Shown: positions 35,229-44,812 of the stretch, one piece after another
Layout of the letters: each line of letters opens with the position of its first letter
How positions within the stretch are numbered: the first letter of the stretch is position 1
Assembly (NCBI GenBank): GCA_028291645.1
Contig: JAQGNU010000045.1
Location: forward strand, 1 to 46,720
Source: Nevskia sp.
GTDB taxonomy: Bacteria > Pseudomonadota > Gammaproteobacteria > Nevskiales > Nevskiaceae
DNA length: 46,720 nucleotides
Reading direction: 5' to 3'
Position numbers and translations under genes: made by a program
The notes under the pieces: generated by a model
The model's input: the letters and a program-made list of their open reading frames with translations, nothing else
The model's database searches: none
Told to the model about the DNA's origin: nothing

Positions 35229-38200
35229 TTACGGCGCCTTCGTCACCGCGATCGCGTTGTCCGAGGCGATGCGATCGATCAGTTTGTTCAGCGGATCGAT
35301 GCCGGCCTTCAGCGGCTTTTGATCGACCATCAGCTTGTAGCTGCTATCGCCGCTGACGACGCGCCGCTTCTGAATCTGTAGCACCTTGTCGTCTTCGCCG
35401 AGTACGCCGATGTCGACCAGATCGTTCATCGGCGCCTCGGTCTCCGCACCGCTGCCGTCCGCGTGCATTTTCTTGGCGTGGACCTGGATGTCGACCTCGA
35501 ACTTGCCATCCGGCAACTCGCGGTAGCTCGCCTGTGTGGCGCGGTTGTCGTACAGCGTGATGCTCTCGAACAGATCGTTCAGCAGCGACTGCTGATCGGG
35601 CGGCGTCACCTTGCCGAGTTCCGCCAGCAGATCGCGCGAAGTCGGATACGGCGGCTCCTGGAATTTCCAGCGTTCGACAAAGGCGCGCAGCGCCTGGTTC
35701 ACCGCGTCCTCGCCGATCACGTCCTGCAGCGCATACAGCGTCAGGCTGCCTTTCGAGTAATGCACATAGGCGGCGCCATCGGCGCGGAATAGCGGCTGCT
35801 CTTTCTTGCTTTCGGTACTGCGGCCGAGCAGATAGCGATCGAGTTCGTAGCGCAGGAAGCGCCGCATCTTGGTATCGCCGTACTTGTGCTTCAGCACCAT
35901 CAGCGCGGAATACTCGGCCAGGCTTTCGGTGATGAACTCGCCGCCCTGTACCTCGGCCGGCATCTCCTGATGTCCCCACCACTGATGCGCGATCTCGTGC
36001 GCGGTGACGAAGTAGGGATAATCGATGTCCTTCGGATCCTGGTCATCGACTTTCGCGGTGAAGCCGATCGCTTCCGAAAACGGCACCGTGTTCGGGAACG
36101 ATTCGGCGAAGCGCGCATAGCGTGGAAACTCGATGATGCGCAGAATCTTGTGCTGATACGGGCCGAAATTGCGGGTGAAGTAATCGAGCGAATCCTTGAC
36201 GCCAGCAATCATCCGGTCGAGGTCGAACTCGTGCCCAGGCTGGTAGTCGATCTCGATCGCGACTGCCTGGTCGCCGCTACCCCACTGATCTTTCCGCACC
36301 GCGTAGCGGCCCGACTGGATCGGATAGATCGCCGCCATCTTCGAGTCCATCTGATAGTGGAAATAGGCGCGGCCATTTTCGATCCACTGCTTGTCCAGAT
36401 AGCCCGAAGTCGTCGCGATCTGATCGGCGTCGGTGCTGATCGTCGCGCTGTAGGCGATCCAGTCGGCGTCGCGCGCGAAGCCCTGCTGCTGCCAGCGCTT
36501 ATCGTCGAGGTCGTGCGCGCGCTCCTTGGGCGCCAATCCGAACTTCTTGCGGTCGCGATCGGATTCAAGTTCGCCGCCTTCGGCGTAACCGAAGCTCGGC
36601 ACGAAGTCGGAAACCTCGCCCAAGGCGGCACCCAGGAAGGTGCCGTTGTCGAGCACCACGCTCTCGGCGCCATTATTCGTAAAGCCGTGCATCTGATAGA
36701 CCACGTCGAACGTGCAGGCGGTGATCGCACCCGGCGCCAGCGGCGTATCCAGCCGGTAGTGGAACCAATACAGATCGCGATCGGAATCGATCAGCTTCGA
36801 TGGAATCCCGAAATCGATGCTCTGAATATCGGCGGTGCGCGGCAGCAGCACGTACAGATCGACGATCGGCTGATCGGTCTTGTTGACCAAGCTTAGCGTG
36901 CCGCCCAGTTGCGCGCGGTGCCGATGCGGAAACAGATCGGCCTTCAAGTCGATGGCCGTAATCTTCGGTTGCGGCGCGTATTCCAGCGATTTGTAACGCT
37001 GCTCGTACTCCGCCTGCAGCCGTTGCAAATCGTATTGCGAGCGGAATGGATTCAGCACGTGGGTGTTGTAGAAAATCCAGCCGCCGCTGGCGGCGAAAAC
37101 CAGCGCGGCCATTGCGGCGACACCGATCGATGACGCGCTCAGGCGCCGACGCGCGATGCCGACGCGCAAGCGCAGACCGCTGTCCTTGCCGCGCACCCAC
37201 AGCAGATTCGCAGCGACCAAAAGCACGACTGCTGCCGCGCCCCAGTACAGCTGGAACCAGCGCAGCGCCGGCAGGAAATGACCGTAGCCGTTGATGTCCG
37301 AATACTTGATGTCCGGCAGACTGCCGAAGCGGTACAGACGATCCTCGAACCCGAAGTCCGGCAGCTTCGACAGCACCACGAACAGCAGTACGACGATGAA
37401 GTGCGCGAGATATTTCTGGTTCACCAGCACATGAATGGTGAGCGCCAGCGCACCGATCACGCAGTAGCGCGGCCATTGCAGTGCGTACAGCTCGAACAGG
37501 TAGTGGCCGATTTCCAGCTTGGTGTAACCCTGCCACAGCTGGATGCCGATACTGCACAGCATCACCACCGCCAGCAGCAGGCCCTGAATCACAAACAGCG
37601 TGACGAGCTTGCTGAAAAAGCCGAGCCAGACCGGTACCGGTGTGCTGTCGACGATCTCGTCGATCCGTGCATCGCGTTCGCGCCAGACCAGTTCGCCGGC
37701 ATTGATGGCGGTGATGATCAGGATGAACAGCGCGAAGAAGCCCGACGTGACTTCGAGCACCTGATAGGTCAGCGGCCAGGTGTTGGTGCCGTAAATATTG
37801 CCGAGGTTCTTGGCGCTGCCGACGACGAACACTGCGCCGCCGGCGACCACCGCATAAAAGCGCGGATTCTTGACCGTCTCGCGCAGGAACAGCGCGATCA
37901 TCGCCGGCAACATGCGCAGATACGCACGCGTGCTGTGATCAAGCGCGGCTTGCAGTGCTGGCTTGGCGAGTGCGCCCGGCGAAGTCGTTGCGGCGGCGAC
38001 CAGCGCGGCCTTGTGTTTCGCCTTGCGCGAGCGCGGCGTGCCGGCGCTGCCGAAATCCATACTGAACGCGCGATAGCCGATGGCCGTGATCAGTAATCCG
38101 AATCCCAGCCAGATCGCGCGATTCCACAACAGCACGCCTTCGAAGGGAACCTGCCGCGTGTTCTTGTCAGCCACGCTCCAATAGCGCGTCAGTACGTCGA

Positions 38201-38858
38201 TTGCGGTGGTGCCGATCGGATCGATCAGCGCCGACAGCCGCTTGTTGTCCATGTCGCCGAGCAGGTTTATTGCCAGCAGATAGCCGATCAGCACGAATAC
38301 GCCGGCGATGTAGACCGGCGCCATCGCGCGCGTGAGTGCGGCGATAACGAAGAACACGCCGCCGAGCCACAGCATGTTCGGCAGTAGCGTGAACAGATAC
38401 GGCCGCACAAAGGATTGCAGCGAAAACGCTGCGACTTTCGCTGGGTCCACCCCCGGCCAGTGCGCACCGATCTGAAACCCGATCGCGACGCCGACAAAGA
38501 TCAGCATCAGCGTCAGGTAAGCACCGATGAAACGTCCAAAAAAATAATCGCGCTTGCGGATCGGTGCGGTGAAGAAGAAATGGAACGTGCCGTGCTCGAA
38601 ATCCTGCTGCACCGCGCGGCCCATCATCGCCGCGACGATGGTGACGCCGATGAAGCCGAAGATCGTTAGGCCCATCGCCAGCGGATACGGACTGTTGATG
38701 AAAATCTTGTCGCCGAAGCTGACATGCGCGTGTTCGAAGGCGCCGCCGGCCGCGGCCATCCACAGTCCGGCGATCAGCGTATAGAGCGCGAGATAAGCCC
38801 AGGTCGAGATCAGGCGCAGGCGTGCACGGAATTCAAATGCAGCGATGGTCAGCATCAC
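35229..38858 (-). CDS. ABC-2 type permease fused to an M1 family aminopeptidase
   Basis: This 1209-residue protein joins two parts. Residues of about 1-575 are an ABC-2 type permease with two bundles of membrane helices (first from 'LISTWAYLALYTLIAGLWMA'; second after 'AMIALFLRETVKNPRFYAVV'). A last membrane helix near 588 ('IGVAAMAALVFAASGGWIFY') leads to residues of about 610-1209, an extracytoplasmic M1 metallopeptidase. Its zinc motif is 'HEIAH' at 954-958 within 'TAHEIAHQWWGHQ', with the third ligand in 'FITESLAEYSAL' (Glu978). Such fusions exist in databases as 'ABC transporter permease/M1 family aminopeptidase', so the join is natural. It starts 6 bases after the partner ATPase gene. 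The transported substrate is unknown; a coupled export and trimming role is inferred. Confidence 0.93.
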   Translation of the reverse strand: MMLTIAAFEFRARLRLISTWAYLALYTLIAGLWMAAAGGAFEHAHVSFGDKIFINSPYPLAMGLTIFGFIGVTIVAAMMGRAVQQDFEHGTFHFFFTAPIRKRDYFFGRFIGAYLTLMLIFVGVAIGFQIGAHWPGVDPAKVAAFSLQSFVRPYLFTLLPNMLWLGGVFFVIAALTRAMAPVYIAGVFVLIGYLLAINLLGDMDNKRLSALIDPIGTTAIDVLTRYWSVADKNTRQVPFEGVLLWNRAIWLGFGLLITAIGYRAFSMDFGSAGTPRSRKAKHKAALVAAATTSPGALAKPALQAALDHSTRAYLRMLPAMIALFLRETVKNPRFYAVVAGGAVFVVGSAKNLGNIYGTNTWPLTYQVLEVTSGFFALFILIITAINAGELVWRERDARIDEIVDSTPVPVWLGFFSKLVTLFVIQGLLLAVVMLCSIGIQLWQGYTKLEIGHYLFELYALQWPRYCVIGALALTIHVLVNQKYLAHFIVVLLFVVLSKLPDFGFEDRLYRFGSLPDIKYSDINGYGHFLPALRWFQLYWGAAAVVLLVAANLLWVRGKDSGLRLRVGIARRRLSASSIGVAAMAALVFAASGGWIFYNTHVLNPFRSQYDLQRLQAEYEQRYKSLEYAPQPKITAIDLKADLFPHRHRAQLGGTLSLVNKTDQPIVDLYVLLPRTADIQSIDFGIPSKLIDSDRDLYWFHYRLDTPLAPGAITACTFDVVYQMHGFTNNGAESVVLDNGTFLGAALGEVSDFVPSFGYAEGGELESDRDRKKFGLAPKERAHDLDDKRWQQQGFARDADWIAYSATISTDADQIATTSGYLDKQWIENGRAYFHYQMDSKMAAIYPIQSGRYAVRKDQWGSGDQAVAIEIDYQPGHEFDLDRMIAGVKDSLDYFTRNFGPYQHKILRIIEFPRYARFAESFPNTVPFSEAIGFTAKVDDQDPKDIDYPYFVTAHEIAHQWWGHQEMPAEVQGGEFITESLAEYSALMVLKHKYGDTKMRRFLRYELDRYLLGRSTESKKEQPLFRADGAAYVHYSKGSLTLYALQDVIGEDAVNQALRAFVERWKFQEPPYPTSRDLLAELGKVTPPDQQSLLNDLFESITLYDNRATQASYRELPDGKFEVDIQVHAKKMHADGSGAETEAPMNDLVDIGVLGEDDKVLQIQKRRVVSGDSSYKLMVDQKPLKAGIDPLNKLIDRIASDNAIAVTKAP

Positions 38859-38864
38859 GCGGGC

Positions 38865-39761
<897 letters not shown>

Positions 39762-39930
39762 CGACCTTCCCTGTAGTGCCGCAAGCGGCGCGCTTGCGGT
39801 GCAGATCCAATGCAGCCTCCACCGCACGCTAGAGTCGCGGCGGAAGAGCGTCAACTGAGCTTTGTCACGGCTTAGATGTGACTAGGCAAGTAAACGGATG
39901 CAGCGGCGGCGCGGCGGTTAAAATGCCCGC

Positions 39931-42195
39931 ATGTATCAACCGCCCGAGCTGAACCCCGACATCGCGCCGCTGATCGCCGCGCTCAATCCCGCGCAGAAGG
40001 AAGCGGTGACGGCGCCGCCGGAACACCGGCTGGTGCTCGCAGGTGCGGGATCGGGCAAGACGCGCGTGCTGGTGCATCGCATCGCCTGGCTGGTCGCGGT
40101 CGAGAACATCTCGCCGCATTCGATCCTGGCGGTGACGTTCACCAACAAGGCCGCCGCCGAAATGCGCGGCCGCATCGAGCAGCTGCTCAACGTGCCGGTG
40201 CGCACGATGTGGGTCGGCACCTTCCACGGCATCGCGCACCGCATGCTGCGGCTGCACTGGCGCGAAGCGAAACTGCCGCAGAATTTCCAGATTCTCGATG
40301 CGGACGATCAGCAGCGCCTGGTCAAGCGCATCTTGCGCAGTCTCGACATGCCGGAGGAACAGTGGCCGCCGAAGCAGGTCACTGCCTACATCAATGCGCA
40401 GAAGGACGAAGGCCGCCGGCCGCAGTCGCTGCAGGACCAAGGCGATTACGCGCAGCGCCAGCTGGTGCGTGCCTACACCGCGTATCAGGTGCAGTGCGAA
40501 AGCGCCGGCCTAGTCGATTTCGCCGAACTGCTCCTGCGTGCTTTCGAGCTGTGCCGCGACGTGCCGGAAATCCAGGCGCATTACCGTGCGCGCTTCCGCC
40601 ACATCCTGGTCGATGAGTTCCAGGACACCAACACGCTGCAATACGCCTGGCTGCGCGTGCTCGCCGGCGAGCGCGGCGTGCTGTTCGCGGTCGGCGACGA
40701 CGATCAGAGCATCTATTCCTGGCGCGGCGCCAAAGTCGAAAACATGGTGCGGCTGGCGAAAGATTTTCCCGGCACCGAGGTGATCCGGTTGGAGCAGAAC
40801 TACCGCTCGACCGGCACCATCCTGAAAGCCGCCAATGCGCTGATCGCGAAGAACAGCAGCCGTCTCGGCAAGAACCTGTGGACCGAGGACGGCGAAGGCG
40901 CGCCGATCCAGCTGTATGCCGCGTTCAACGAATACGACGAGGCCGAGTTCGTCGTCAACCGCATGCGCGAGCATCTCGATGGCCGCGCACGCTATTCGGA
41001 TCTGGCGGTGCTGTACCGCTCCAACGCGCAGTCGCGCGTGCTCGAAGAAGTGCTGATCCGGCAACGACTGCCGTACCGCATCTACGGCGGCCTGCGCTTT
41101 TTCGAACGCATGGAAGTGAAAGATGCGCTGGCCTACCTGCGGCTGGTCAGCAATCGCGACGACGACGGCAGTTTCGAGCGCACCGTCAACACGCCGGCGC
41201 GCGGCATCGGCGCCACCACGATCGAGCGTCTGCGCCAGATCGCGCGCGAAGGCGGCGTGTCGCTGTGGAAAGCCGCAGTCGGCGCCGGTCCGGCGCTCGG
41301 CCGCAGCGCCGGCAATCTGAAACAGTTCCTCGATCTGATCGAAGGCTTGGCGCGCGACACGGCCGGCGAGCCGCTATCGAAGATCATGGACCTGACCATC
41401 GAACGTTCCGGTCTGCGCGCGCATTATCAAAAAGAGAAGGGCGAGCAGGCCGAATCGCGACTGGAAAATCTCGACGAGTTGATCAACGCCAGCCGCAGTT
41501 TCGAGCGACCGCCGGAAGACGACGAACTCGACCCGCTCAATTCCTTCCTCGCGCATGCCGCGCTCGAAGCCGGCGAAGGCCAGGCGCTGGCCGGCGAAGA
41601 CAGCGTGCAGCTGATGACGCTGCACTCGGCCAAGGGCCTGGAATTTCCGATCGTGTTCATGGTGGGTGTGGAGAACGGCCTGTTCCCGAATCAGCGCGCG
41701 CTCGACGAAGGCAGCCTCGAAGAAGAGCGCCGCCTGTGTTACGTCGGCATCACCCGCGCGCGCCAGCAGCTCTATCTCAGCTATGCCGAAGTGCGACGCG
41801 TGCACGGCGTCGAGCAGATCGGCTCGCCGTCGATTTTCCTGCGCGACATTCCGCCCGAATGCGTGGTCGAAACGCGACCGCGCGCCGGCATCCTGCGGCC
41901 CAGCTTCGCCGGTGGTGCGCGCAGTTCCGGCGCTGGCTATGGCGGCGGCGGTTACAGTTCACGCGAACCGCGGCCACGCTACGGCGAGGGCTACAACTTG
42001 CAGCGCACGCCGATCACAAACGCGCCGGCCTACGGCGGCTTCAAACTCGGCGCGCAGGTACGCCATGTGAAGTTCGGCGAAGGCACCATCGTCTCGTTCG
42101 ACGGCGACGGCGAGCGCACCCAAGTCGAAGTACGTTTCCGTAACGCCGGCACCAAACGGCTGATGCTGTCGCAAGCCAAGCTCGAAGCGGTCTAG
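39931..42195 (+). CDS. uvrD: DNA helicase II (UvrD)
   Basis: UvrD is a superfamily 1A 3'-5' helicase that acts in nucleotide excision repair, mismatch repair and the removal of RecA filaments. It has Walker A 'AGAGSGKTR' at 37-45, motif Ia 'AVTFTNKAAAEM', motif II in 'HILVDEFQDTN', motif III 'FAVGDDDQSIYSWRGA', motif IV 'LEQNYRS', motif V 'TLHSAKGLEFPIVF' and motif VI in 'EEERRLCYVGITRAR'. The C-terminal tail has a Gly/Tyr-rich linker and then the RNA-polymerase-binding-like Tudor segment 'VRHVKFGEGTIVSFDGDG'. The length is 754 (E. coli 720). The start is ATG at 39931. A 42-residue gene follows after 12 bases. Confidence 0.96.
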   Translation: MYQPPELNPDIAPLIAALNPAQKEAVTAPPEHRLVLAGAGSGKTRVLVHRIAWLVAVENISPHSILAVTFTNKAAAEMRGRIEQLLNVPVRTMWVGTFHGIAHRMLRLHWREAKLPQNFQILDADDQQRLVKRILRSLDMPEEQWPPKQVTAYINAQKDEGRRPQSLQDQGDYAQRQLVRAYTAYQVQCESAGLVDFAELLLRAFELCRDVPEIQAHYRARFRHILVDEFQDTNTLQYAWLRVLAGERGVLFAVGDDDQSIYSWRGAKVENMVRLAKDFPGTEVIRLEQNYRSTGTILKAANALIAKNSSRLGKNLWTEDGEGAPIQLYAAFNEYDEAEFVVNRMREHLDGRARYSDLAVLYRSNAQSRVLEEVLIRQRLPYRIYGGLRFFERMEVKDALAYLRLVSNRDDDGSFERTVNTPARGIGATTIERLRQIAREGGVSLWKAAVGAGPALGRSAGNLKQFLDLIEGLARDTAGEPLSKIMDLTIERSGLRAHYQKEKGEQAESRLENLDELINASRSFERPPEDDELDPLNSFLAHAALEAGEGQALAGEDSVQLMTLHSAKGLEFPIVFMVGVENGLFPNQRALDEGSLEEERRLCYVGITRARQQLYLSYAEVRRVHGVEQIGSPSIFLRDIPPECVVETRPRAGILRPSFAGGARSSGAGYGGGGYSSREPRPRYGEGYNLQRTPITNAPAYGGFKLGAQVRHVKFGEGTIVSFDGDGERTQVEVRFRNAGTKRLMLSQAKLEAV

Positions 42196-42207
42196 GGAGA
42201 GCAAGCC

Positions 42208-42336
42208 ATGAACGCAGTCGAATGGGCACTGATCGTCGGCATCATCGCGATTCTGGTGGGGCCGTTTCTGGCGCTGAAGGCAGTGGCGAAATTTCGTTCG
42301 CGGCGACGTGGTGCTAGCGAACCCGATAAGAAGTAA
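42208..42336 (+). CDS. 42-residue single-pass membrane protein downstream of uvrD
   Basis: This short gene encodes MNAVEWALIVGIIAILVGP and then a basic tail (KAVAKFRSRRRGASEPDKK). One hydrophobic helix (about residues 5-24) is followed by positive residues, which predicts the N-terminus outside and the tail inside. The ATG at 42208 has a strong AGGGAG ribosome-binding site (42194-42199) that overlaps the uvrD stop codon, so translation is probably coupled. Gammaproteobacteria often have small DUF2897-type membrane proteins of this shape; membership is possible but not proven. The function is unknown. It is the last core gene before the restriction-modification module. Confidence 0.65.
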   Translation: MNAVEWALIVGIIAILVGPFLALKAVAKFRSRRRGASEPDKK

Positions 42337-42345
42337 TCGCGAATG

Positions 42346-42374
42346 ATGACAAAAGACGTCTAGACGTCTATAGT
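42346..42374 (+). promoter_or_regulatory. Sigma70-type promoter of the methyltransferase gene
   Basis: ATGACA (42346-42351) and TATAGT (42369-42374) match the -35 and -10 consensus (5/6 each) with an ideal 17-base spacer. The predicted transcript start near 42381 is only about 10 bases before the first ATG (42391), so the message has a very short leader with no ribosome-binding site. The spacer is filled by a palindrome. Confidence 0.7.
42354..42369. promoter_or_regulatory. 16-bp palindromic operator inside the methyltransferase promoter
   Basis: AGACGTCTAGACGTCT is a perfect inverted repeat that also reads as two AGACGTCT half-units, each containing GACGTC. It sits in the spacer and touches the -10 element, so any protein bound here should block the promoter. 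The candidate binder is the methyltransferase's own N-terminal domain. Methylation at the embedded sites is the other possible control. Confidence 0.65.
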
Positions 42375-42390
42375 CCATGCGTTCGTCCGC

Positions 42391-43545
42391 ATGGCATCTC
42401 TCATGAAGCGCAGACCAGGTGAAGTTCGGGATGCAATAGTCTCAATTCTGGATAGCCGTCCGGCGGGTGCCTCAGTTGCAGAAATTGCGGCCGGCGTGAC
42501 TGAGTTGATCGGTGCGACCCCGCAATCTTCGGTCCGCTCGTACCTGCGGTTAAACACTCCCGAAGCATTTCTGCGCAGCGAGCGTGGTCGATATCAATTG
42601 AATGAGACGGTTCCGGCCGAATATGCGCGAACGCGCTCAGCGAAAGTCGCACCAGAGACTTTCTCTTACAACGAAGCCACGCTCCACTGCGCGGATTGTT
42701 TGATGTGGCTAAAGGATCAGGAGGCCAACTCGATTCACGCGGTGGTGACCGATCCGCCTTATGGATTGATTGAGTATTCCGAAGGCGAGCAGCACAAACT
42801 GCGTAGCGGCAAAGGCGGAGTCTGGCGTATCCCGCCGTCGTTCGACGGGAGTCGGCGCGCGCCACTCCCTCGGTTTACCGTGTTGTCGAAAAGTGACATT
42901 GAGGCGCTCTACGAATTCTTTCTTAACTGGGGTAAGGCGCTATCGCCTGTCTTGGTTCCGGGCGCCAACCTGATCGTCGCCAGCAACCCGCTGCTGTCCT
43001 ACGTGGTATCCAGTGCTCTGGCCCGCGCTGGTCTGGAGCGACGCGGCGAAATCGTTCGCTTGGTAATGACGATGCGCGGTGGCGATCGGCCGAAAGCGGC
43101 GCATGAAGAGTTCGAAGGCGTCAGCGTGATGCCGCGTTCGATGTGGGAGCCCTGGCTGGTTTTCCGCAAACCGATTGAAGGTCGCGTGCAGGACAACTTG
43201 CGTAAATGGAAAACCGGCGGGTTTCGGCGCCCTTCGTCGGCGCGACCCTTTGGTGACGTGATCGCGTCTGCACCGACGCATAAAGCCGAGCGGAGTCTTG
43301 CACCTCATCCAAGCCTCAAACCGCAGGCATTTCTGCGGGAGCTGGTGCGTGCATGTCTGCCGCTCGGCGAAGGGCTCGTTTTGGACCCGTTCGCAGGTTC
43401 CGGCTCGACTTTGGCTGCTGCTGTGGCCGTGGGCTATTCAAGTATCGGACTGGAGAAAGATGCCGCGTATTTCTCGATGGCGAAAGAAGCGATTCCTAAG
43501 TTATCAAGATACCGCCGCGAGCCCAGTTATGGCTTGAGTTTGTAA
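42391..43545 (+). CDS. Type II DNA methyltransferase, beta class (N6-adenine or N4-cytosine)
   Basis: This is the modification enzyme of a type II system. Motif IV 'TDPPYGLI' (DPPY at 121-124) comes before motif I 'DPFAGSG' at 332-338, which defines the beta class; the target recognition region lies between. Residues of about 1-75 form a winged-helix-like DNA-binding region ('GEVRDAIVSILDSRPAGASVAEIAAGV', then 'SSVRSYLRLN' and 'GRYQLNE'), not needed for catalysis and possibly regulatory. The start is ATG at 42391, with ATG at 42403 as the alternative; neither has a ribosome-binding site. Length 384. Codon use and GC look lower than in flanking genes, suggesting transfer. It overlaps the endonuclease gene tail to tail by 19 bases. 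The recognition sequence is unknown. Confidence 0.92.
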   Translation: MASLMKRRPGEVRDAIVSILDSRPAGASVAEIAAGVTELIGATPQSSVRSYLRLNTPEAFLRSERGRYQLNETVPAEYARTRSAKVAPETFSYNEATLHCADCLMWLKDQEANSIHAVVTDPPYGLIEYSEGEQHKLRSGKGGVWRIPPSFDGSRRAPLPRFTVLSKSDIEALYEFFLNWGKALSPVLVPGANLIVASNPLLSYVVSSALARAGLERRGEIVRLVMTMRGGDRPKAAHEEFEGVSVMPRSMWEPWLVFRKPIEGRVQDNLRKWKTGGFRRPSSARPFGDVIASAPTHKAERSLAPHPSLKPQAFLRELVRACLPLGEGLVLDPFAGSGSTLAAAVAVGYSSIGLEKDAAYFSMAKEAIPKLSRYRREPSYGLSL

Positions 43546-44135
43546 ATCCAGCTGCGCCGGAGTTTTTCAATTCCCTTGCGATCCAAGGTCGCCGTACGAG
43601 TTCCAAGCTCGCCACGCTCATTGCGGCGAAAGTCGTCTTTCGTAACGTGCCCCAAATAAACCTCGGTGAAGATCATTGGCGATCGTTCAGACGTCGGTTC
43701 GGTCAAATTGTCCAGCGTATACACAAACACACACATCCATTGATTGCGCGCACCGTGAGTGTCGACGGCGCCGCCTGTCTTTCGTGTGGTCTTGATCTCG
43801 ACTCCTTCTTCACCGGCCTTTGCAGAATTCTTGCTGTAGACCCCGTTTACGACGAGGTCAGGGTGGCCATTGAAATAGGTGTTTACGCGGAGCGCACGCG
43901 AATGCTTTGCAAGCGATGCAGTCAGCATGTCGGATAGCAGACCCGACATGATCGCCGGGCGCAGTAAATCATCCAGACGATCTAAGCCACGGCGGATCAG
44001 TTCGCGGTTGACGTCGGTAAAAAAATCGTAGGCATCCTGCATCGCAAGCTCGAAGTCTTTTAAGCGCAACTCGAATGGCAGCTCAGCTTCAAGATTGAAC
44101 AATTGAGGATCAACGACGTGTCGAATCGATTTCAT
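43527..44135 (-). CDS. Probable type II restriction endonuclease (PD-(D/E)xK)
   Basis: I do not recognise the exact family, but the 202 residues hold a PD-(D/E)xK nuclease motif: Pro92-Asp93 in 'NGHPDLVVNGVY' and Glu113-x-Lys115 in 'GVEIKTTRK', spaced 19 residues apart as in restriction enzymes. The N-terminus is helical ('FELRLKDFELAMQDAYDFFTDVNREL'). There is no methyltransferase or helicase domain. The ATG at 44135 has a GGAG ribosome-binding site about 7 bases upstream. The gene starts 14 bases after the stop of the SPOR-domain gene on the same strand, without a visible promoter between, so it is probably transcribed from the argS operon. It converges on the methyltransferase gene with a 19-base overlap, which supports a restriction-modification pair. 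Confidence 0.85.
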   Translation of the reverse strand: MKSIRHVVDPQLFNLEAELPFELRLKDFELAMQDAYDFFTDVNRELIRRGLDRLDDLLRPAIMSGLLSDMLTASLAKHSRALRVNTYFNGHPDLVVNGVYSKNSAKAGEEGVEIKTTRKTGGAVDTHGARNQWMCVFVYTLDNLTEPTSERSPMIFTEVYLGHVTKDDFRRNERGELGTRTATLDRKGIEKLRRSWIYKLKP

Positions 44136-44149
44136 CGGTTGCTCCGAAA

Positions 44150-44809
44150 CTAGCCCGCCTTCACCTTGATCAACATGCCCTTGATGTCATTGCTCTCCAG
44201 CCGCTGCAGGATTTCCTGCGCCTTGGCGAGATCGTTTTCCGGACCGATGCGCACGCGGTACCAGGTCGCGCTCTGGTCGATGGTGACCTGCTCGATCTTC
44301 GATTCGACGCCGAGCAGCGCCAGATTGGCGCGGCCTTTCTCGGCTTCGTCGCGCGTCTTGTAGGCGCCGACCTGAATCAGATACTGGCCCGGTGCTGCGA
44401 TCGTCGCAGCCAGCGCCGGATTCGCCGGCTTGCCGGTTTTCGCGGCTGCTGCTGCGTCCTCACGCGGGATCACCACTTCATAGCTCGGCAGCATTTCGTA
44501 GAACGCGAAACGTGAAGGCTGCTTCGGCGGCAGCGCGATCGGCTTCTTGCTGTCGTCCTTGCCGGCGGTCGCGGAACCCGTGCTCGTCGTCGTGGCCGCG
44601 GCGCCTTTGCCGAGCTGCGTCGCTGGTGCCGGGCGCTCGATCCAGACGATCGCGGCGACCACCAAACCGATTGCCAGTCCAACGACGATGCCGGCCCAGC
44701 CGGGCAGTCCACCACCGCGCTTGCCCGGCGCAGGCTTGCGCGTGGGCGTGCGATTCGCCGGCCGATTGTTATTCGGCCGATTCGGCGGACGGGCGTAGTC
44801 GCGCGCCAT
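44150..44809 (-). CDS. SPOR domain membrane protein (FtsN-like)
   Basis: This is a bitopic inner-membrane protein: a basic cytoplasmic tail (1-36, Pro/Arg/Asn-rich), one membrane helix (about 38-57, 'WAGIVVGLAIGLVVAAIVWI'), a low-complexity periplasmic linker and a C-terminal SPOR domain (about 141-219, 'GQYLIQVGAYKTRDEAEKGRANLALLG', ending 'DIKGMLIKVK'). SPOR domains bind glycan strands bare of stem peptides at the division septum. The position right after argS (3 bases between) matches the FtsN-like SPOR gene of the priA-argS-SPOR-hslVU cluster in pseudomonads and relatives. Length 219. A role in division is inferred from the domain and gene order. hslV does not follow here; the restriction endonuclease gene does. 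Confidence 0.93.
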   Translation of the reverse strand: MARDYARPPNRPNNNRPANRTPTRKPAPGKRGGGLPGWAGIVVGLAIGLVVAAIVWIERPAPATQLGKGAAATTTSTGSATAGKDDSKKPIALPPKQPSRFAFYEMLPSYEVVIPREDAAAAAKTGKPANPALAATIAAPGQYLIQVGAYKTRDEAEKGRANLALLGVESKIEQVTIDQSATWYRVRIGPENDLAKAQEILQRLESNDIKGMLIKVKAG

Positions 44810-44812
44810 CGC

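Noticed and set aside
40878-42143. 421-codon open frame inside uvrD in another phase
   Set aside because: It is extremely Arg-rich and lies within the uvrD coding region, so it is a shadow frame.
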